DNA of 64,000 nucleotides from Dictyoglomus sp. NZ13-RE01 (GCA_002878375.1 NIRF01000009.1:23404-87403), one strand, 5' to 3'; counted from the stretch's first letter, positions 9,291-18,502 are shown. The notes: a model not told the origin generated them from the letters alone. A program made the numbers and translations.

Positions 9291-10142
9291 TCACTCTTTA
9301 ACAGCACCTGAAGTCAATCCTTGAATTATAAGTCTTTGAAAAGCTAAAGCAATAAGAATTGGGGGAATTGATGCTACAATCCCAACTGTTGCCATAAGAT
9401 TAAAGCTTACATAAAACCTTCCCATAAACTCAGATATAGTGACAGGCATAGTTTTGGAAGCTAAAGAGTCTGTAAGGACTAAAGCTAATAAAAACTCTCC
9501 CCAACAAGCAATAAATGTGAAAATCCCGGTAGTAAAAAGTGCTGGTCCTGATAGTGGAATAACAATTCTAAATAGTACTGTAGGGGGACTACAGCCATCT
9601 ACTAAAGCAGAATCTTCTATTTCTTTAGGAAGGGTATCAAAATATCCCTTTAAAATCCATATAGCCATTGGAAGATTAAGGGCTAGATATATTAAACCAA
9701 GATAAAATTTAGTATCAAGAATTTTCAAGTAAGAGCCAATGACATAAAGTGATGTAACTAAAATTACAGGAGGAATCATTTGAATAAATAGGAGAAGAAA
9801 GACTACTATATTACTTGATAGAATCTTTAGTCTTGAAATAGCGTAGGCAGCTAAAGAACCCAGAAATACAGAAATTATAGATACAACAGTGCTTATTATA
9901 AAACTATTCATTAGACCTACCCTAAAGGCATTAGTAGTTCCTGCTTTCTTAAAAAATACATTCCAATAGTTTTCAAAGGTAGGATGTGAAGGGAACCAAC
10001 TGGCAGGAACTTTCGTTAATTCTGTTTCTTCAGAAATACTAGTTATAAAAGTCCAGAATATAGGGAGAAGAGTCCATATTAGGGCAAGAATAATTAAAAT
10101 AATATCAATAAAATAAAATATCCTTTTCTTTAAATTACTCAT
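9291..10142 (-). CDS. Sugar ABC transporter permease, MalG type
   Basis: This 283-residue membrane protein has six predicted helices and the EAA loop (EDSALVDGCSPPTVLFRIVIP), ending in the conserved GLTSGAVKE tail of MalG-type permeases. It follows its partner permease by nine bases and is the last gene of the inserted transporter cluster. It ends close to repeat copy A, so the cluster has no room for an ATPase or enzyme gene of its own. Confidence 0.87.
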   Translation of the reverse strand: MSNLKKRIFYFIDIILIILALIWTLLPIFWTFITSISEETELTKVPASWFPSHPTFENYWNVFFKKAGTTNAFRVGLMNSFIISTVVSIISVFLGSLAAYAISRLKILSSNIVVFLLLFIQMIPPVILVTSLYVIGSYLKILDTKFYLGLIYLALNLPMAIWILKGYFDTLPKEIEDSALVDGCSPPTVLFRIVIPLSGPALFTTGIFTFIACWGEFLLALVLTDSLASKTMPVTISEFMGRFYVSFNLMATVGIVASIPPILIALAFQRLIIQGLTSGAVKE

Positions 10143-10151
10143 AAGAACCCC

Positions 10152-11027
10152 CTAATAATTAATTTCACTCTTAAATAATTTAGTATAGATATAAACTAAT
10201 ACAAGTATAATAATTAAGAGAATAAAAGACATAGAGGCACCCTTACCAAATTGTAGAGAGTCAAAAACTGTAGAATACATTAAATGAGCTACAACTTGAG
10301 TTGTAGTTCCTGGACCTCCTCCAGTAAGAGCATAAACAATATCAAAAATTTTAAATGTTGCTATTGTTTTATATACAATAAGCATAAGATTTATAGGCAT
10401 TAATAAAGGAAGAGTTATCTTGGAAAATATTTGCCAACTATTTGCTCCGTCAATCTCCGCAGCTTCATACAACTCATTAGGAATTGTTTGAAGGGCTGCT
10501 AAATATAAAATAATAGCAAAAGGGGTTCCTTCCCAAAGATTAACAATAATCAACATATGTATGGCAAGTTTTGGTTCTGAAAGCCAAGGAATATAATGAT
10601 TAATAATCCCTAATTGGTAAAGAAGGCTATTTAGAAATCCATAGTCTGAGTTATAGATCCATTTCCACATTAAAGCCTTAACAATAGTAGGAAGAACATA
10701 AGGAAAAAGTACTAAAGTCCTTGCAATTCCCCTAAATCTGAAATTTTTGTTAAGAAGAATTGCAATTCCTAAACCTAAAGACATTCCTACAAAAATATCA
10801 TAAAAAACAAAATATGCTGTTCTTAAAAAGGACATCCACCATTCAGAACTTCTTAAAACATCAATATAGTTATTTAATCCTACAAATTTAAGCTTTAAAC
10901 CACCTAATCCTACTGATGTCTGGTAAAAAGAAAGAAACAAAGAATAAATTAGAGGATAAAAGAGAACTAATGTGATTACTAAAAAAGAAGGAAAGATTAA
11001 AATATATCCAAATTTTTTTTGAAGCAC
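10152..11027 (-). CDS. Sugar ABC transporter permease, MalF/UgpA type
   Basis: The 291-residue protein has an N-terminal helix (GYILIFPSFLVITLVLFYPL), further helices and the EAA loop YEAAEIDGANSWQIFSKITLP. Translation probably starts at GTG 11027 behind GGAGGAGG. A strong hairpin separates it from the binding-protein gene upstream, so it is probably made at a lower level than the binding protein. Confidence 0.87.
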   Translation of the reverse strand: MLQKKFGYILIFPSFLVITLVLFYPLIYSLFLSFYQTSVGLGGLKLKFVGLNNYIDVLRSSEWWMSFLRTAYFVFYDIFVGMSLGLGIAILLNKNFRFRGIARTLVLFPYVLPTIVKALMWKWIYNSDYGFLNSLLYQLGIINHYIPWLSEPKLAIHMLIIVNLWEGTPFAIILYLAALQTIPNELYEAAEIDGANSWQIFSKITLPLLMPINLMLIVYKTIATFKIFDIVYALTGGGPGTTTQVVAHLMYSTVFDSLQFGKGASMSFILLIIILVLVYIYTKLFKSEINY

Positions 11028-11040
11028 TTTTACCTCCTCC

Positions 11041-11073
11041 TAAGAAAAAAGGGGGGAGGAGAATCCTCCCCCC
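11041..11073 (-). terminator. Intercistronic hairpin with T tract after the binding-protein gene
   Basis: Read leftward, a perfect 10-bp GC-rich stem GGGGGGAGGA / TCCTCCCCCC with a three-base loop is followed by TTTTTTCTT. It lies inside the operon between binding protein and permease. The likely role is partial termination or 3'-end protection that raises the ratio of binding protein to permease, as in malE-malF. Confidence 0.8.
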
Positions 11074-11080
11074 TTTAATT

Positions 11081-12352
11081 TTACTTACCTAACTTGCTTT
11101 TTTCGTATTCTTCTTTTATCTCTAAAGCTTTCTTTTGGGCATCCTCCAAGGCTTGATCTACGCTCTTAATACCAGACAAAGCAGAGTTTAACTCTTTTGC
11201 AAACATTGTAGAGAAATCATGGTACCATGGAACTCTTGGTCTATTTACAACATATTTCCCTTGTTCTAATAGATCCTCAATTCCTGGGACTGCTTTTATT
11301 ACATCCTTATCGTTGAATACAGATGCCCATCCAGGAACTACTCCTTGTTCTATAGCTGCCTTTTTAGCTCCCTCTCTATCCGCCATAAAGAATATAAATT
11401 TTATTGCCTCTTCTTTATGTTTTGAGCCTGCTGATACTGCCCATCCCATAGGTCCAGAGACAGTATATGGATGTTTTCCATCTATAGATGGCATTAGAGC
11501 TATTTTCCATTGCCCTACAGTTTTAGATTGACTTGGATCGTTAAGCATAACTAAAGGAAGTCCCCATCTCATTCCAAAAGCTACATCTCCTGCTGCCATT
11601 GCTTTATCTACGTCGTTTTCTGTCCAAGAAATAGATGCAGGATTCACAATCTTGTACTTATGTATCATATCATACATAAATTGCAATGCTTGTTTTGCTA
11701 AAGGAGAATTTAGTTTAGGATTATTATCTTTATCAAAAAGTTCTGCGCCAAATGTAGCAGCAATTGCTACATAATCACAAATCAAACATTCTTTTGGAGC
11801 CCAACTCCACGCAGAAGCATATTTTACAATTCCTTTATTCTGAAGAGTTTGAGACATTTTCACAAATTCATCCCAAGTCTTAGGTGGATTTGTAAATCCT
11901 GCCTTTTTGAGAAGATTAGCATTATAGAGGAAAGATTTCCATTCTGATGCCCAAGGAAGTCCATACCATTTACCTTTGTACATCATTCCATCAGCTGCAA
12001 AGGGTAACAAATCCTTTTTCATTTCAGGTGTTATATATTCATCTATTGCTAAAACCCATCCAGCTTCAGCATATTGTGGAACTTCTACACAATCGATTAC
12101 AAAGACATCATATGCAGAACCGCCAGCGAGGAATGATGCCATGAGTTTAATGTTCTGATCTCTTCCATATGGAACCACTGTGGTTGTTACTTTTATTCCG
12201 GTTTTATCTTGAAATTCTTTGTATCTTTTAATTAGCCACTCTAATCCACCAGGTCCATTTATTGTGTGTAATTCTACCTCTTCAGCAATTGTAAAGACAA
12301 AAGCTAAAAGGAGAAAAATAAGAAAAACTTTAAGAAACTTTTTAAAGAACAT
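11081..12352 (-). CDS. Sugar ABC transporter substrate-binding protein (family 1)
   Basis: This 423-residue protein carries a signal peptide (FLKVFLIFLLLAFVFTIAEE) and a family-1 solute-binding fold: GGLEWLIKRYKEFQDKTGIKV near the N-terminus, GGSAYDVFVIDCVEVPQYAEAG, and SGPMGWAVSAGSKHKEEAI in the hinge region. It is the first gene of the three-gene cluster lying between the two 87-bp repeats. A promoter with an inverted repeat lies upstream at 12447-12494. The sugar ligand is unknown. Confidence 0.86.
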   Translation of the reverse strand: MFFKKFLKVFLIFLLLAFVFTIAEEVELHTINGPGGLEWLIKRYKEFQDKTGIKVTTTVVPYGRDQNIKLMASFLAGGSAYDVFVIDCVEVPQYAEAGWVLAIDEYITPEMKKDLLPFAADGMMYKGKWYGLPWASEWKSFLYNANLLKKAGFTNPPKTWDEFVKMSQTLQNKGIVKYASAWSWAPKECLICDYVAIAATFGAELFDKDNNPKLNSPLAKQALQFMYDMIHKYKIVNPASISWTENDVDKAMAAGDVAFGMRWGLPLVMLNDPSQSKTVGQWKIALMPSIDGKHPYTVSGPMGWAVSAGSKHKEEAIKFIFFMADREGAKKAAIEQGVVPGWASVFNDKDVIKAVPGIEDLLEQGKYVVNRPRVPWYHDFSTMFAKELNSALSGIKSVDQALEDAQKKALEIKEEYEKSKLGK

Positions 12353-12446
12353 ATTTTCTCTCCCCCTTTTTAGGATTTTATGAATCCCCTAATTTTCAAA
12401 AATTAAGATTTAAAATTTCTCACCTCCTATTTGTTAATTTTCTTAA

Positions 12447-12494
12447 CTATAAGTTTATGATATTAAAAATCTTTTGTCAAGGATAAACTTATAG
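12447..12494 (-). promoter_or_regulatory. Promoter with 12-bp inverted-repeat operator
   Basis: Read leftward, TTGACA (12480-12475), a 17-base spacer and TAAACT (12457-12452) form a promoter for the binding-protein gene. A perfect inverted repeat, CTATAAGTTTAT at 12447-12458 and ATAAACTTATAG at 12483-12494, covers the -10 box and sits just upstream of the -35 box. The half-site centres are 36 bp apart. A repressor binding both sites would block this promoter, but no regulator gene lies beside it. Confidence 0.65.
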
Positions 12495-12505
12495 AAAAGT
12501 TGTTA

Positions 12506-12592
12506 CTCCAATAATAGCAATCTTAACCATTCTGATACCTCCTCTCACTATTTACTATATTTATGACACATTACAATACGGTCGTCTACAAA
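12506..12592 (-). repeat. Direct repeat copy B: oppF tail followed by GH4 start fragment
   Basis: This matches 9195-9281 with four mismatches, three of them in the part that encodes OppF. Here the oppF end is part of the intact gene, whereas the following start of GH4 (MVKIAIIG and a few more codons) is a dead fragment that stops making sense by about 12505. Confidence 0.9.
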
Positions 12593-13525
12593 GACCTTTT
12601 CAGGCTCCAATTTATGGCATATATCCTCTGCATCAGGACATCTTTCTGAAAATTTACATCCCAATTTAGCAAACTCTTTTGCCTCTATAGCGGAAAGCTT
12701 TATTTCACCCTTCCATCTCTTCTCAATATCTGGCTCAGGAACTGATTCTATTAGCAACTTTGTATAGGGATGCAAAGGAGATAGCATTACTTTTTCTACA
12801 GGTCCAAACTCTATTATATTCCCCCTATACATTATAGCTATTCTATCACTTATGTAGTAGGCTGTAGCAAGATCATGAGTTATATATATAACAGAAACCT
12901 TATAATTTTCCTTTAAATCTTTAAAAAGATTCACAATAGACATTCTTAGAGAAGCATCCACCATAGAGACAGGTTCATCCGCTACCAGTAAGGATGGATT
13001 TGTGATGAGAGCTCTTGCTATGGATACTCTTTGAAGTTGTCCTCCTGAAAGTTCATGAGGATATCTTTTTTCTATCTCTCTTAAACTCAGTCCAACCGCT
13101 TGCAAATTTCTATCAATAGTATCGTAGGCTGAGTTTCTATCCATTGCAGTTTTAAAGTTTAAAGCTGTTTCAAATAAGTATGAGTCTACTCTTTTCAAGG
13201 GATTAAAGGATTCAAAAGGATTTTGGAATATTGGTTGGACCTCCTTCATAAAGGCTAATTTTTCTTCTTTTGAGGATATTTTTGTAATATTCTTCCCTTT
13301 ATAATAAATTTTTCCAGAAGTTGGTTCTATAATTCCTAAAATCATACGAGCCAAAGTAGTTTTTCCACAACCACTTTCTCCAGCTATAGTAAGAATTTCA
13401 GGATTTTTCAGGGGCATATCAAAATATTCATGATTTACTGCTACCAACTTTGTTCCTAAAAATCTTCCTCCAATAACAAAAACCTTCGTTAAATTTTCTA
13501 CAGAAAGAAGTTTATTATCCTTCAT
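12548..13525 (-). CDS. Oligopeptide/oligosaccharide ABC transporter ATPase, OppF type
   Basis: The protein has Walker A GESGCGKTT, Q-loop region FQNPFESFNP, signature LSGGQLQR and Walker B LLVADEP. The OppF C-terminal extension contains CKFSERCPDAEDICH, which in related ATPases binds an iron-sulfur cluster. I start it at ATG 13525, where ATGA overlaps the oppD stop and a GGGAGG site precedes. That gives 325 residues; a longer in-frame start at 13558 is less likely. It energises the transporter with OppD. Confidence 0.87.
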   Translation of the reverse strand: MKDNKLLSVENLTKVFVIGGRFLGTKLVAVNHEYFDMPLKNPEILTIAGESGCGKTTLARMILGIIEPTSGKIYYKGKNITKISSKEEKLAFMKEVQPIFQNPFESFNPLKRVDSYLFETALNFKTAMDRNSAYDTIDRNLQAVGLSLREIEKRYPHELSGGQLQRVSIARALITNPSLLVADEPVSMVDASLRMSIVNLFKDLKENYKVSVIYITHDLATAYYISDRIAIMYRGNIIEFGPVEKVMLSPLHPYTKLLIESVPEPDIEKRWKGEIKLSAIEAKEFAKLGCKFSERCPDAEDICHKLEPEKVFVDDRIVMCHKYSK

Positions 13526-14517
13526 ATCTCTTCTACCTCCCTTGAGTAGAGAAAACAAGCAACCTTATGTCCATTCTCTACCTCAACCAATTCTGGTATT
13601 TTCTCTTTGCAAATATCCATTGCATAAGGACAGCGAGGATGAAATCTACAGCCAGGAGGAGGATTTAAAAGGGATGGAGGAGAGCCTGGTGCACTTACTC
13701 GAGGAGACTTATCACCAATTTTAGGAAGAGATTCAATAAGATACTTAGTATAGGGATGTTTTGGAAGCTTAAATATATCCTCTGTTTTTCCTACTTCAAC
13801 AATTTTTCCTGCATACATAATAGCAATCCTATCCGCAATATTAGCATGTACCGCCATATCATGGGTAACTATTACTAAAGTATTTTTATATTCTGATTGA
13901 ATCTTTTTTAAGAGTTGAATAACCCCCCTTTGAACTACTACATCTAAGGCAGTTGTAGCCTCATCAGCAAAGATAATATAAGGTTTTAATAATGTTGCAA
14001 GGGCAATAGTAACCCTCTGTCTCATTCCACCAGATAATTGATGAGGATAGGAGTTTAAAACTTCTACTGGGAGACCTAAAGCTTTTATATGTTCCTCTAT
14101 AAACTTTTTGTAATCTTTGTTAACTAAATTATTTCCGTGGGTATTTATTACATCCTCAAAGGTTTTAATAATTTTCCTGGTAGGATTAAGAACACTCATT
14201 GAACCTTGAGGGATATAGGACATTTTTTTCCACCTAATGGAATCTAAATTTTCTTTTGGAATATGTGTGATATCTATCTCTTCATCTCCAAGTTTGTAAA
14301 CAACTCTACCGCTAAGGAGCGTTAAAGGGGGTTTTATTAAGCCTACTAAAACCTTGAGAAGGGTACTTTTTCCACAGCCTGATTCTCCTGCGATACCGAA
14401 AATTTCATTTTCTTTAATACTTAAATTAATACCATCTACTGCTTTTACATTTCTTCTTATTCCATATAACGAGGCTACGTAGTATGCTTTTAAATTTTCT
14501 ACCTTTAATATTTCCAT
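13522..14517 (-). CDS. Oligopeptide/oligosaccharide ABC transporter ATPase, OppD type
   Basis: The 331-residue ATPase has Walker A GESGCGKST, signature LSGGMRQR, Walker B IIFADEATTALD and the switch His in VIVTHDMAVH. Its C-terminal tail has the Cys pattern CRFHPRCPYAMDIC of OppD proteins. It starts immediately after the oppC stop and overlaps oppF by four bases, so the genes are co-translated. In thermophilic saccharolytic bacteria, Opp-type systems often import oligosaccharides rather than peptides. The sugar genes around it favour that here, which is inference. Confidence 0.87.
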   Translation of the reverse strand: MEILKVENLKAYYVASLYGIRRNVKAVDGINLSIKENEIFGIAGESGCGKSTLLKVLVGLIKPPLTLLSGRVVYKLGDEEIDITHIPKENLDSIRWKKMSYIPQGSMSVLNPTRKIIKTFEDVINTHGNNLVNKDYKKFIEEHIKALGLPVEVLNSYPHQLSGGMRQRVTIALATLLKPYIIFADEATTALDVVVQRGVIQLLKKIQSEYKNTLVIVTHDMAVHANIADRIAIMYAGKIVEVGKTEDIFKLPKHPYTKYLIESLPKIGDKSPRVSAPGSPPSLLNPPPGCRFHPRCPYAMDICKEKIPELVEVENGHKVACFLYSREVEEI

Positions 14518-15396
14518 TTATGCTTCACCACCTTTCTCCTCCATTATCATTCTTTGGAGTCTTGTTCTTGGATCTAAAAAGTTGCTAATACTTACTGATA
14601 GCATATAAAGAGAAATGAATAAAATCACTGCTATAACTACAGGTGTTAAAATCCACCACCAAATGCCTCTAAAGATAGCTTGATATTGAACAGCCCAATA
14701 AATGGTTGTCCCAATAGTTGGGGTCTCCAGGCTGGATAGACCAAATATGGATAAGGTAGTTTCCATTCCTATAGCCCAAAGAATTGTATTTATAAAATTA
14801 GCCATTACCCATGGAATTACAAAAGGTAAATGCTCTTTTACTACCACCTTCATGGTTCCCATGCCAGAAAAATTAGCGGTATATGTAAACTCTCTTTCTC
14901 TTAAGCTAAGAACTATGGCTCTTACTTGCCTTCCACCCCATGGCCAAGAAAATAAGGAAAGAATTATTGCTATTAGCACTATGCTTAGATGTTCTTTTAG
15001 AATAGAAGATAGAAGAATTAGTATGGGAAGACTTGGAAGAACTATAAAGCTATCATTTATAGACATTAAGATTCTATCTAATCTTCCTCCTCTATATCCT
15101 GCTATCAACCCAACTATTGTTCCTATTGAAATAGAAATAACTGCAGTTAGAGAACCTAAGGATAGAGAGTTTTTTATAGCATGGGTCATATTCCAAAATA
15201 TGTCTTGTCCCATTGAGTTTGTGCCTAATGGATATTTTAGAGAAGGGAGCATATCCTTAGGAACCACATTCCAAAGTTTTGGATCATATGGAGAAAAAAA
15301 GGAGAGAATAACTAAAATAATCAAAATCAAGATTACTGTAAAGCCAAAGGCAAATTTTTTATCATTCCTATAAAGGTCCTTAAATACAGTAAACAT
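14518..15396 (-). CDS. Opp-type ABC transporter permease (OppC/DppC)
   Basis: The 292-residue membrane protein has the OppC features: an N-terminal helix, the segment YPLGTNSMGQDIFWNMTHAI, and helices around VIVLSFFSPYD and PSLPILILLSS. The cytoplasmic loop GGRQVRAIVLSLREREF contacts the ATPase. It sits between oppB and oppD with tight spacing. It is the second permease of the transporter. Confidence 0.87.
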   Translation of the reverse strand: MFTVFKDLYRNDKKFAFGFTVILILIILVILSFFSPYDPKLWNVVPKDMLPSLKYPLGTNSMGQDIFWNMTHAIKNSLSLGSLTAVISISIGTIVGLIAGYRGGRLDRILMSINDSFIVLPSLPILILLSSILKEHLSIVLIAIILSLFSWPWGGRQVRAIVLSLREREFTYTANFSGMGTMKVVVKEHLPFVIPWVMANFINTILWAIGMETTLSIFGLSSLETPTIGTTIYWAVQYQAIFRGIWWWILTPVVIAVILFISLYMLSVSISNFLDPRTRLQRMIMEEKGGEA

Positions 15397-15410
15397 ATAT
15401 TTCCTTCCCC

Positions 15411-16421
15411 CTATCTGTATCTTACTCTTGGATCAAAAAGGGGATAAAGTAGATCAATTAGTAAAGCGGTTGTAGAGATACCTACAATTGAAAATACAGC
15501 TATCCCCATCATTAGATTAAAATCTCCATTATTTATTGCCATATACAAAACTTGTCCCAGTCCTGGATACGAAAAAACACTCTCTGTAACTAATGAGCCA
15601 CTAAAGATTCCTCCAATTTGAAGGGCAAGGTTTGTAATTTGTGGGAGCAAGCTATTTTTCATTACATACTGAAAAAGGATTTTTCTTCTTGGAATTCCCA
15701 TGACCTCTGCATAAATTACGTAATCCTCCGCTTTTACAGTGGAGGTTAAAGACCTCATACTCAAAAACCACCAACCAATACCTACAATTATGAGGGCTAA
15801 TGCGGGAAGAAAGGCGTGCTTAATGAGGTTTAATATAAAGCTAATAGAAAAAGAAGGTTTCATTCCTATACTGTAACCCCCTACTATGGGGAAAAAGGGG
15901 AATATGTATGCAAATAGAATAATTAATATTAAAGCCATTATGTAATATGGGATGGGATAGATACTCATAGCGACTACTGATAATATCTTTGACCATCTTT
16001 TCTCACTATAATAACCTGCAAGCCCTCCAAGAATATTTCCAATTATCCAAGAAAGTAAAGCAGCTATAATAAGAAGCCCAGCTGTCCATGGTAGTGAATC
16101 TCTTATAATAGAAATTACTGGTGTAGGAAAGATAGAAAGAGATGGTCCAAAATCTCCCTTAAAAAGCCTTCCCCAAAACTTAATGTACTGTTCCCAAACG
16201 CTACCTTTTAGACCATAAAGTTCCATCATGGTCTCTCTTAATTTTTCCAATGCTTGAGGATCTAAATACATGGAGCCATAAGAAGTCATTCTGTTCATAA
16301 CTGAAACGACTGGATCTAATGGGGTAAAGCGTGGAACTAAAAAAACTATGGTTATACCAATAAAAATAACCACAAAATATTGTATCAATCTTGGTAATAT
16401 ATACCTCTTTAAAAAATTCAT
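15411..16421 (-). CDS. Opp-type ABC transporter permease (OppB/DppB)
   Basis: The 336-residue protein starts with FLKRYILPRLIQYFVVIFIG, the usual OppB first helix. It contains QYIKFWGRLFKGDFGPS and the C-terminal ATPase-facing loop RRKILFQYVMKNSLLPQIT, with GSLVTESVFSYPGLGQVLY after it. It follows the binding-protein gene after a hairpin and forms the channel with OppC. Confidence 0.87.
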   Translation of the reverse strand: MNFLKRYILPRLIQYFVVIFIGITIVFLVPRFTPLDPVVSVMNRMTSYGSMYLDPQALEKLRETMMELYGLKGSVWEQYIKFWGRLFKGDFGPSLSIFPTPVISIIRDSLPWTAGLLIIAALLSWIIGNILGGLAGYYSEKRWSKILSVVAMSIYPIPYYIMALILIILFAYIFPFFPIVGGYSIGMKPSFSISFILNLIKHAFLPALALIIVGIGWWFLSMRSLTSTVKAEDYVIYAEVMGIPRRKILFQYVMKNSLLPQITNLALQIGGIFSGSLVTESVFSYPGLGQVLYMAINNGDFNLMMGIAVFSIVGISTTALLIDLLYPLFDPRVRYR

Positions 16422-16443
16422 TTTTAAAACCTCCTGACCAAAA

Positions 16444-16476
16444 GGAACCCCATCCTCTTTTTGAGGACGGGGCTCC
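16444..16476 (-). terminator. Intercistronic hairpin between oppA and oppB
   Basis: A 14-base stem with two mismatches (GGAACCCCATCCTC / GAGGACGGGGCTCC, five-base loop) follows the binding-protein gene. Read leftward it is followed by TTTT interrupted by G, so it is a weaker terminator than the one at 11041. It probably tunes the ratio of binding protein to permease. Confidence 0.65.
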
Positions 16477-16495
16477 TTCTAATTTTTTATACTTC

Positions 16496-18355
16496 CTATT
16501 TTCTTCCAGTACTTCTTATAAATGGTAGAATAAACTTAAATTGACCCCACCACCATACAGGAGCCATGTAAGGGTTATCTGCGGATGGATAGTTTGTCCA
16601 GTAATAGTGATCCTGAGCGGAGAATTTCAAGTTTATTATTGTGATAGGATGAGGCATTTCCTCAACAAAAACTTTAATGAAATCCATAACAAGTTCTTTC
16701 GCCTTTGGATCTTCTGGTTGTAATTTTACTAGTTTATCAAGAATATCGTCTGTTTTCTTACTCTTCCATCTTATTTGGTTAGTTGTAGCAACTTCTCCTG
16801 TAGGTTTATAGAATTTAGAATGAAATCCTTGGAGGAAGGGATATACATCTGTAGCTGGGACTGCCCAATAGGAGCCTACATCAAAATCACCAATATTCCA
16901 CTTCGTCCAGAATGGTCCTGCCTCTACAGTCTCCACAGTAGTATCTATACCAAACTTTCTCCATTGATCTGCAACTGCAAAGGCTAATCTTGTAGCATGG
17001 ATTTCAAAGTTTGCAGGGGCAGTTATGGTAATTTTCCAAGGCTTACCATCGGGAAGATACCATTTTCCACCAACTTTCTTAAATCCATTCTTTACTAATA
17101 GTTTTTCTGCTTCGTCTGGTGCATATTTCCACCAACCATATCCAAAAATCTCCCTTGGCTCTCCTTTTATTTTGTAGCCTTTACTTTTTGCAAAATCCGC
17201 AATTCTATATGGGACGGTTGGATCCCAAGGTTTAAATCCATCTTCTAAGGCAAAATCCTTTAGCCAGTCCTCAAGAGGAGCGTAATATTCCTTTAACAGA
17301 GACTGTGTAGCACACATATATAGTGGATTGACTCTTGAGATTCCACCAAATCCTGAAGTAACCACATCTACAATATCTATAGCCAATGTCAGTGCCCATC
17401 TTACATCTTTATTGTTATATGGGAATTTTTCTAAGTTCATTGCCATTATTCTTGCCCTTACATCATCCATCCATGCCCATGGAAAGTCTTTATACCAAAC
17501 TCTTGAATAGGGATTGCCCTTTCTTAAAACCTCCCATGCTTCTGGAGTTAGATCGAAGATTAGATCTAATTCATGTTTTGTTTGTGCAATAACTTTCTTT
17601 TCGTCAGGACCATAGTAGATAAATAGTACATACTTTGGTCTTGGCATTCCATATAATAATCCAACACTGGTTCTTCTCCAATCATTTCTCCTTTCAAAGA
17701 GCCACCAATATCCTTGTGGATCATAATCCTTAAGAACATAGGGTCCAAGAGAAACAGGAGGATTAAATTCAAACTTCAAAGGATCCTCTACTTTTTCAAA
17801 TATATGCTTTGGCATAATATAGCATGTGGAGTAGACCAAGGAAGTAAATATGTGGTGAAATGCAGGAGTTGGATTCTTTAACTCAAAAACTACTGTATAG
17901 TCATCAGTTTTATAAACCTTAGATACATAGGTATTAAATTGGGCACTATAGCTCATTCCAGGATTTTTCATTAGATATTCCACAGTAAAAACTACATCAT
18001 CCGCTGTAAAAGGCTTTCCATCGCTCCAATAAATTCCCTTTCTTAGCTTTACTGTCATCTTTTTGAAATCCTTATCATAAATGGGTGCTTCTTGCGCTAA
18101 AGCATTTATAGTTTTTCCTGTTTGAGGATCAAGATACCATAATCCATCTAAAAGCATTTGCTGAGTACCATTTCCTACACTAACACCTGGCTTCCAGAAG
18201 TTAAAATCCTTAGGATTTGCTAATCTACCATGAAGAGCATCTACAATGAGGGTTTCGTTGCGTGGTAAATTGGGAAGTATCTGAGAAAATGTAACAGAAC
18301 TACCTAACAAGGAAAGTAAAAGAATCAAAACAATAGTAAAAGATAACTTTTTCAT
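16496..18355 (-). CDS. Opp-type ABC transporter substrate-binding protein (family 5)
   Basis: This 619-residue secreted protein has a signal peptide (LSFTIVLILLLSLLGSSVTFS) and the family-5 pattern: WSDGKPFTADDVVFTVEYLM near residue 110 and FPYNNKDVRWALTLAIDI near residue 315. The length fits the large oligosaccharide-binding members found in saccharolytic thermophiles as well as peptide binders. It leads the leftward oppABCDF operon, with GAGGAGGTG just before the ATG. Confidence 0.85.
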   Translation of the reverse strand: MKKLSFTIVLILLLSLLGSSVTFSQILPNLPRNETLIVDALHGRLANPKDFNFWKPGVSVGNGTQQMLLDGLWYLDPQTGKTINALAQEAPIYDKDFKKMTVKLRKGIYWSDGKPFTADDVVFTVEYLMKNPGMSYSAQFNTYVSKVYKTDDYTVVFELKNPTPAFHHIFTSLVYSTCYIMPKHIFEKVEDPLKFEFNPPVSLGPYVLKDYDPQGYWWLFERRNDWRRTSVGLLYGMPRPKYVLFIYYGPDEKKVIAQTKHELDLIFDLTPEAWEVLRKGNPYSRVWYKDFPWAWMDDVRARIMAMNLEKFPYNNKDVRWALTLAIDIVDVVTSGFGGISRVNPLYMCATQSLLKEYYAPLEDWLKDFALEDGFKPWDPTVPYRIADFAKSKGYKIKGEPREIFGYGWWKYAPDEAEKLLVKNGFKKVGGKWYLPDGKPWKITITAPANFEIHATRLAFAVADQWRKFGIDTTVETVEAGPFWTKWNIGDFDVGSYWAVPATDVYPFLQGFHSKFYKPTGEVATTNQIRWKSKKTDDILDKLVKLQPEDPKAKELVMDFIKVFVEEMPHPITIINLKFSAQDHYYWTNYPSADNPYMAPVWWWGQFKFILPFIRSTGRK

Positions 18356-18502
18356 TTGAACACCTCCTCAATGAGAAATATTCCCCTAAAATTAGAGGTT
18401 GGAAAGGTGATTTTCTTTTCTAATTTCACCTCCTTTATTAAAAATTTAGTTGCTGAGGATTTTACAATTAATGTTTCTTTTATTAGTATTTCTTTTTTGT
18501 TT

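Noticed and set aside
14702-15373. A 223-codon open frame on the plus strand opposite oppC
   Set aside because: It is the antisense shadow of a clear permease gene. It has no ribosome site and its residue pattern is that of reversed membrane helices.
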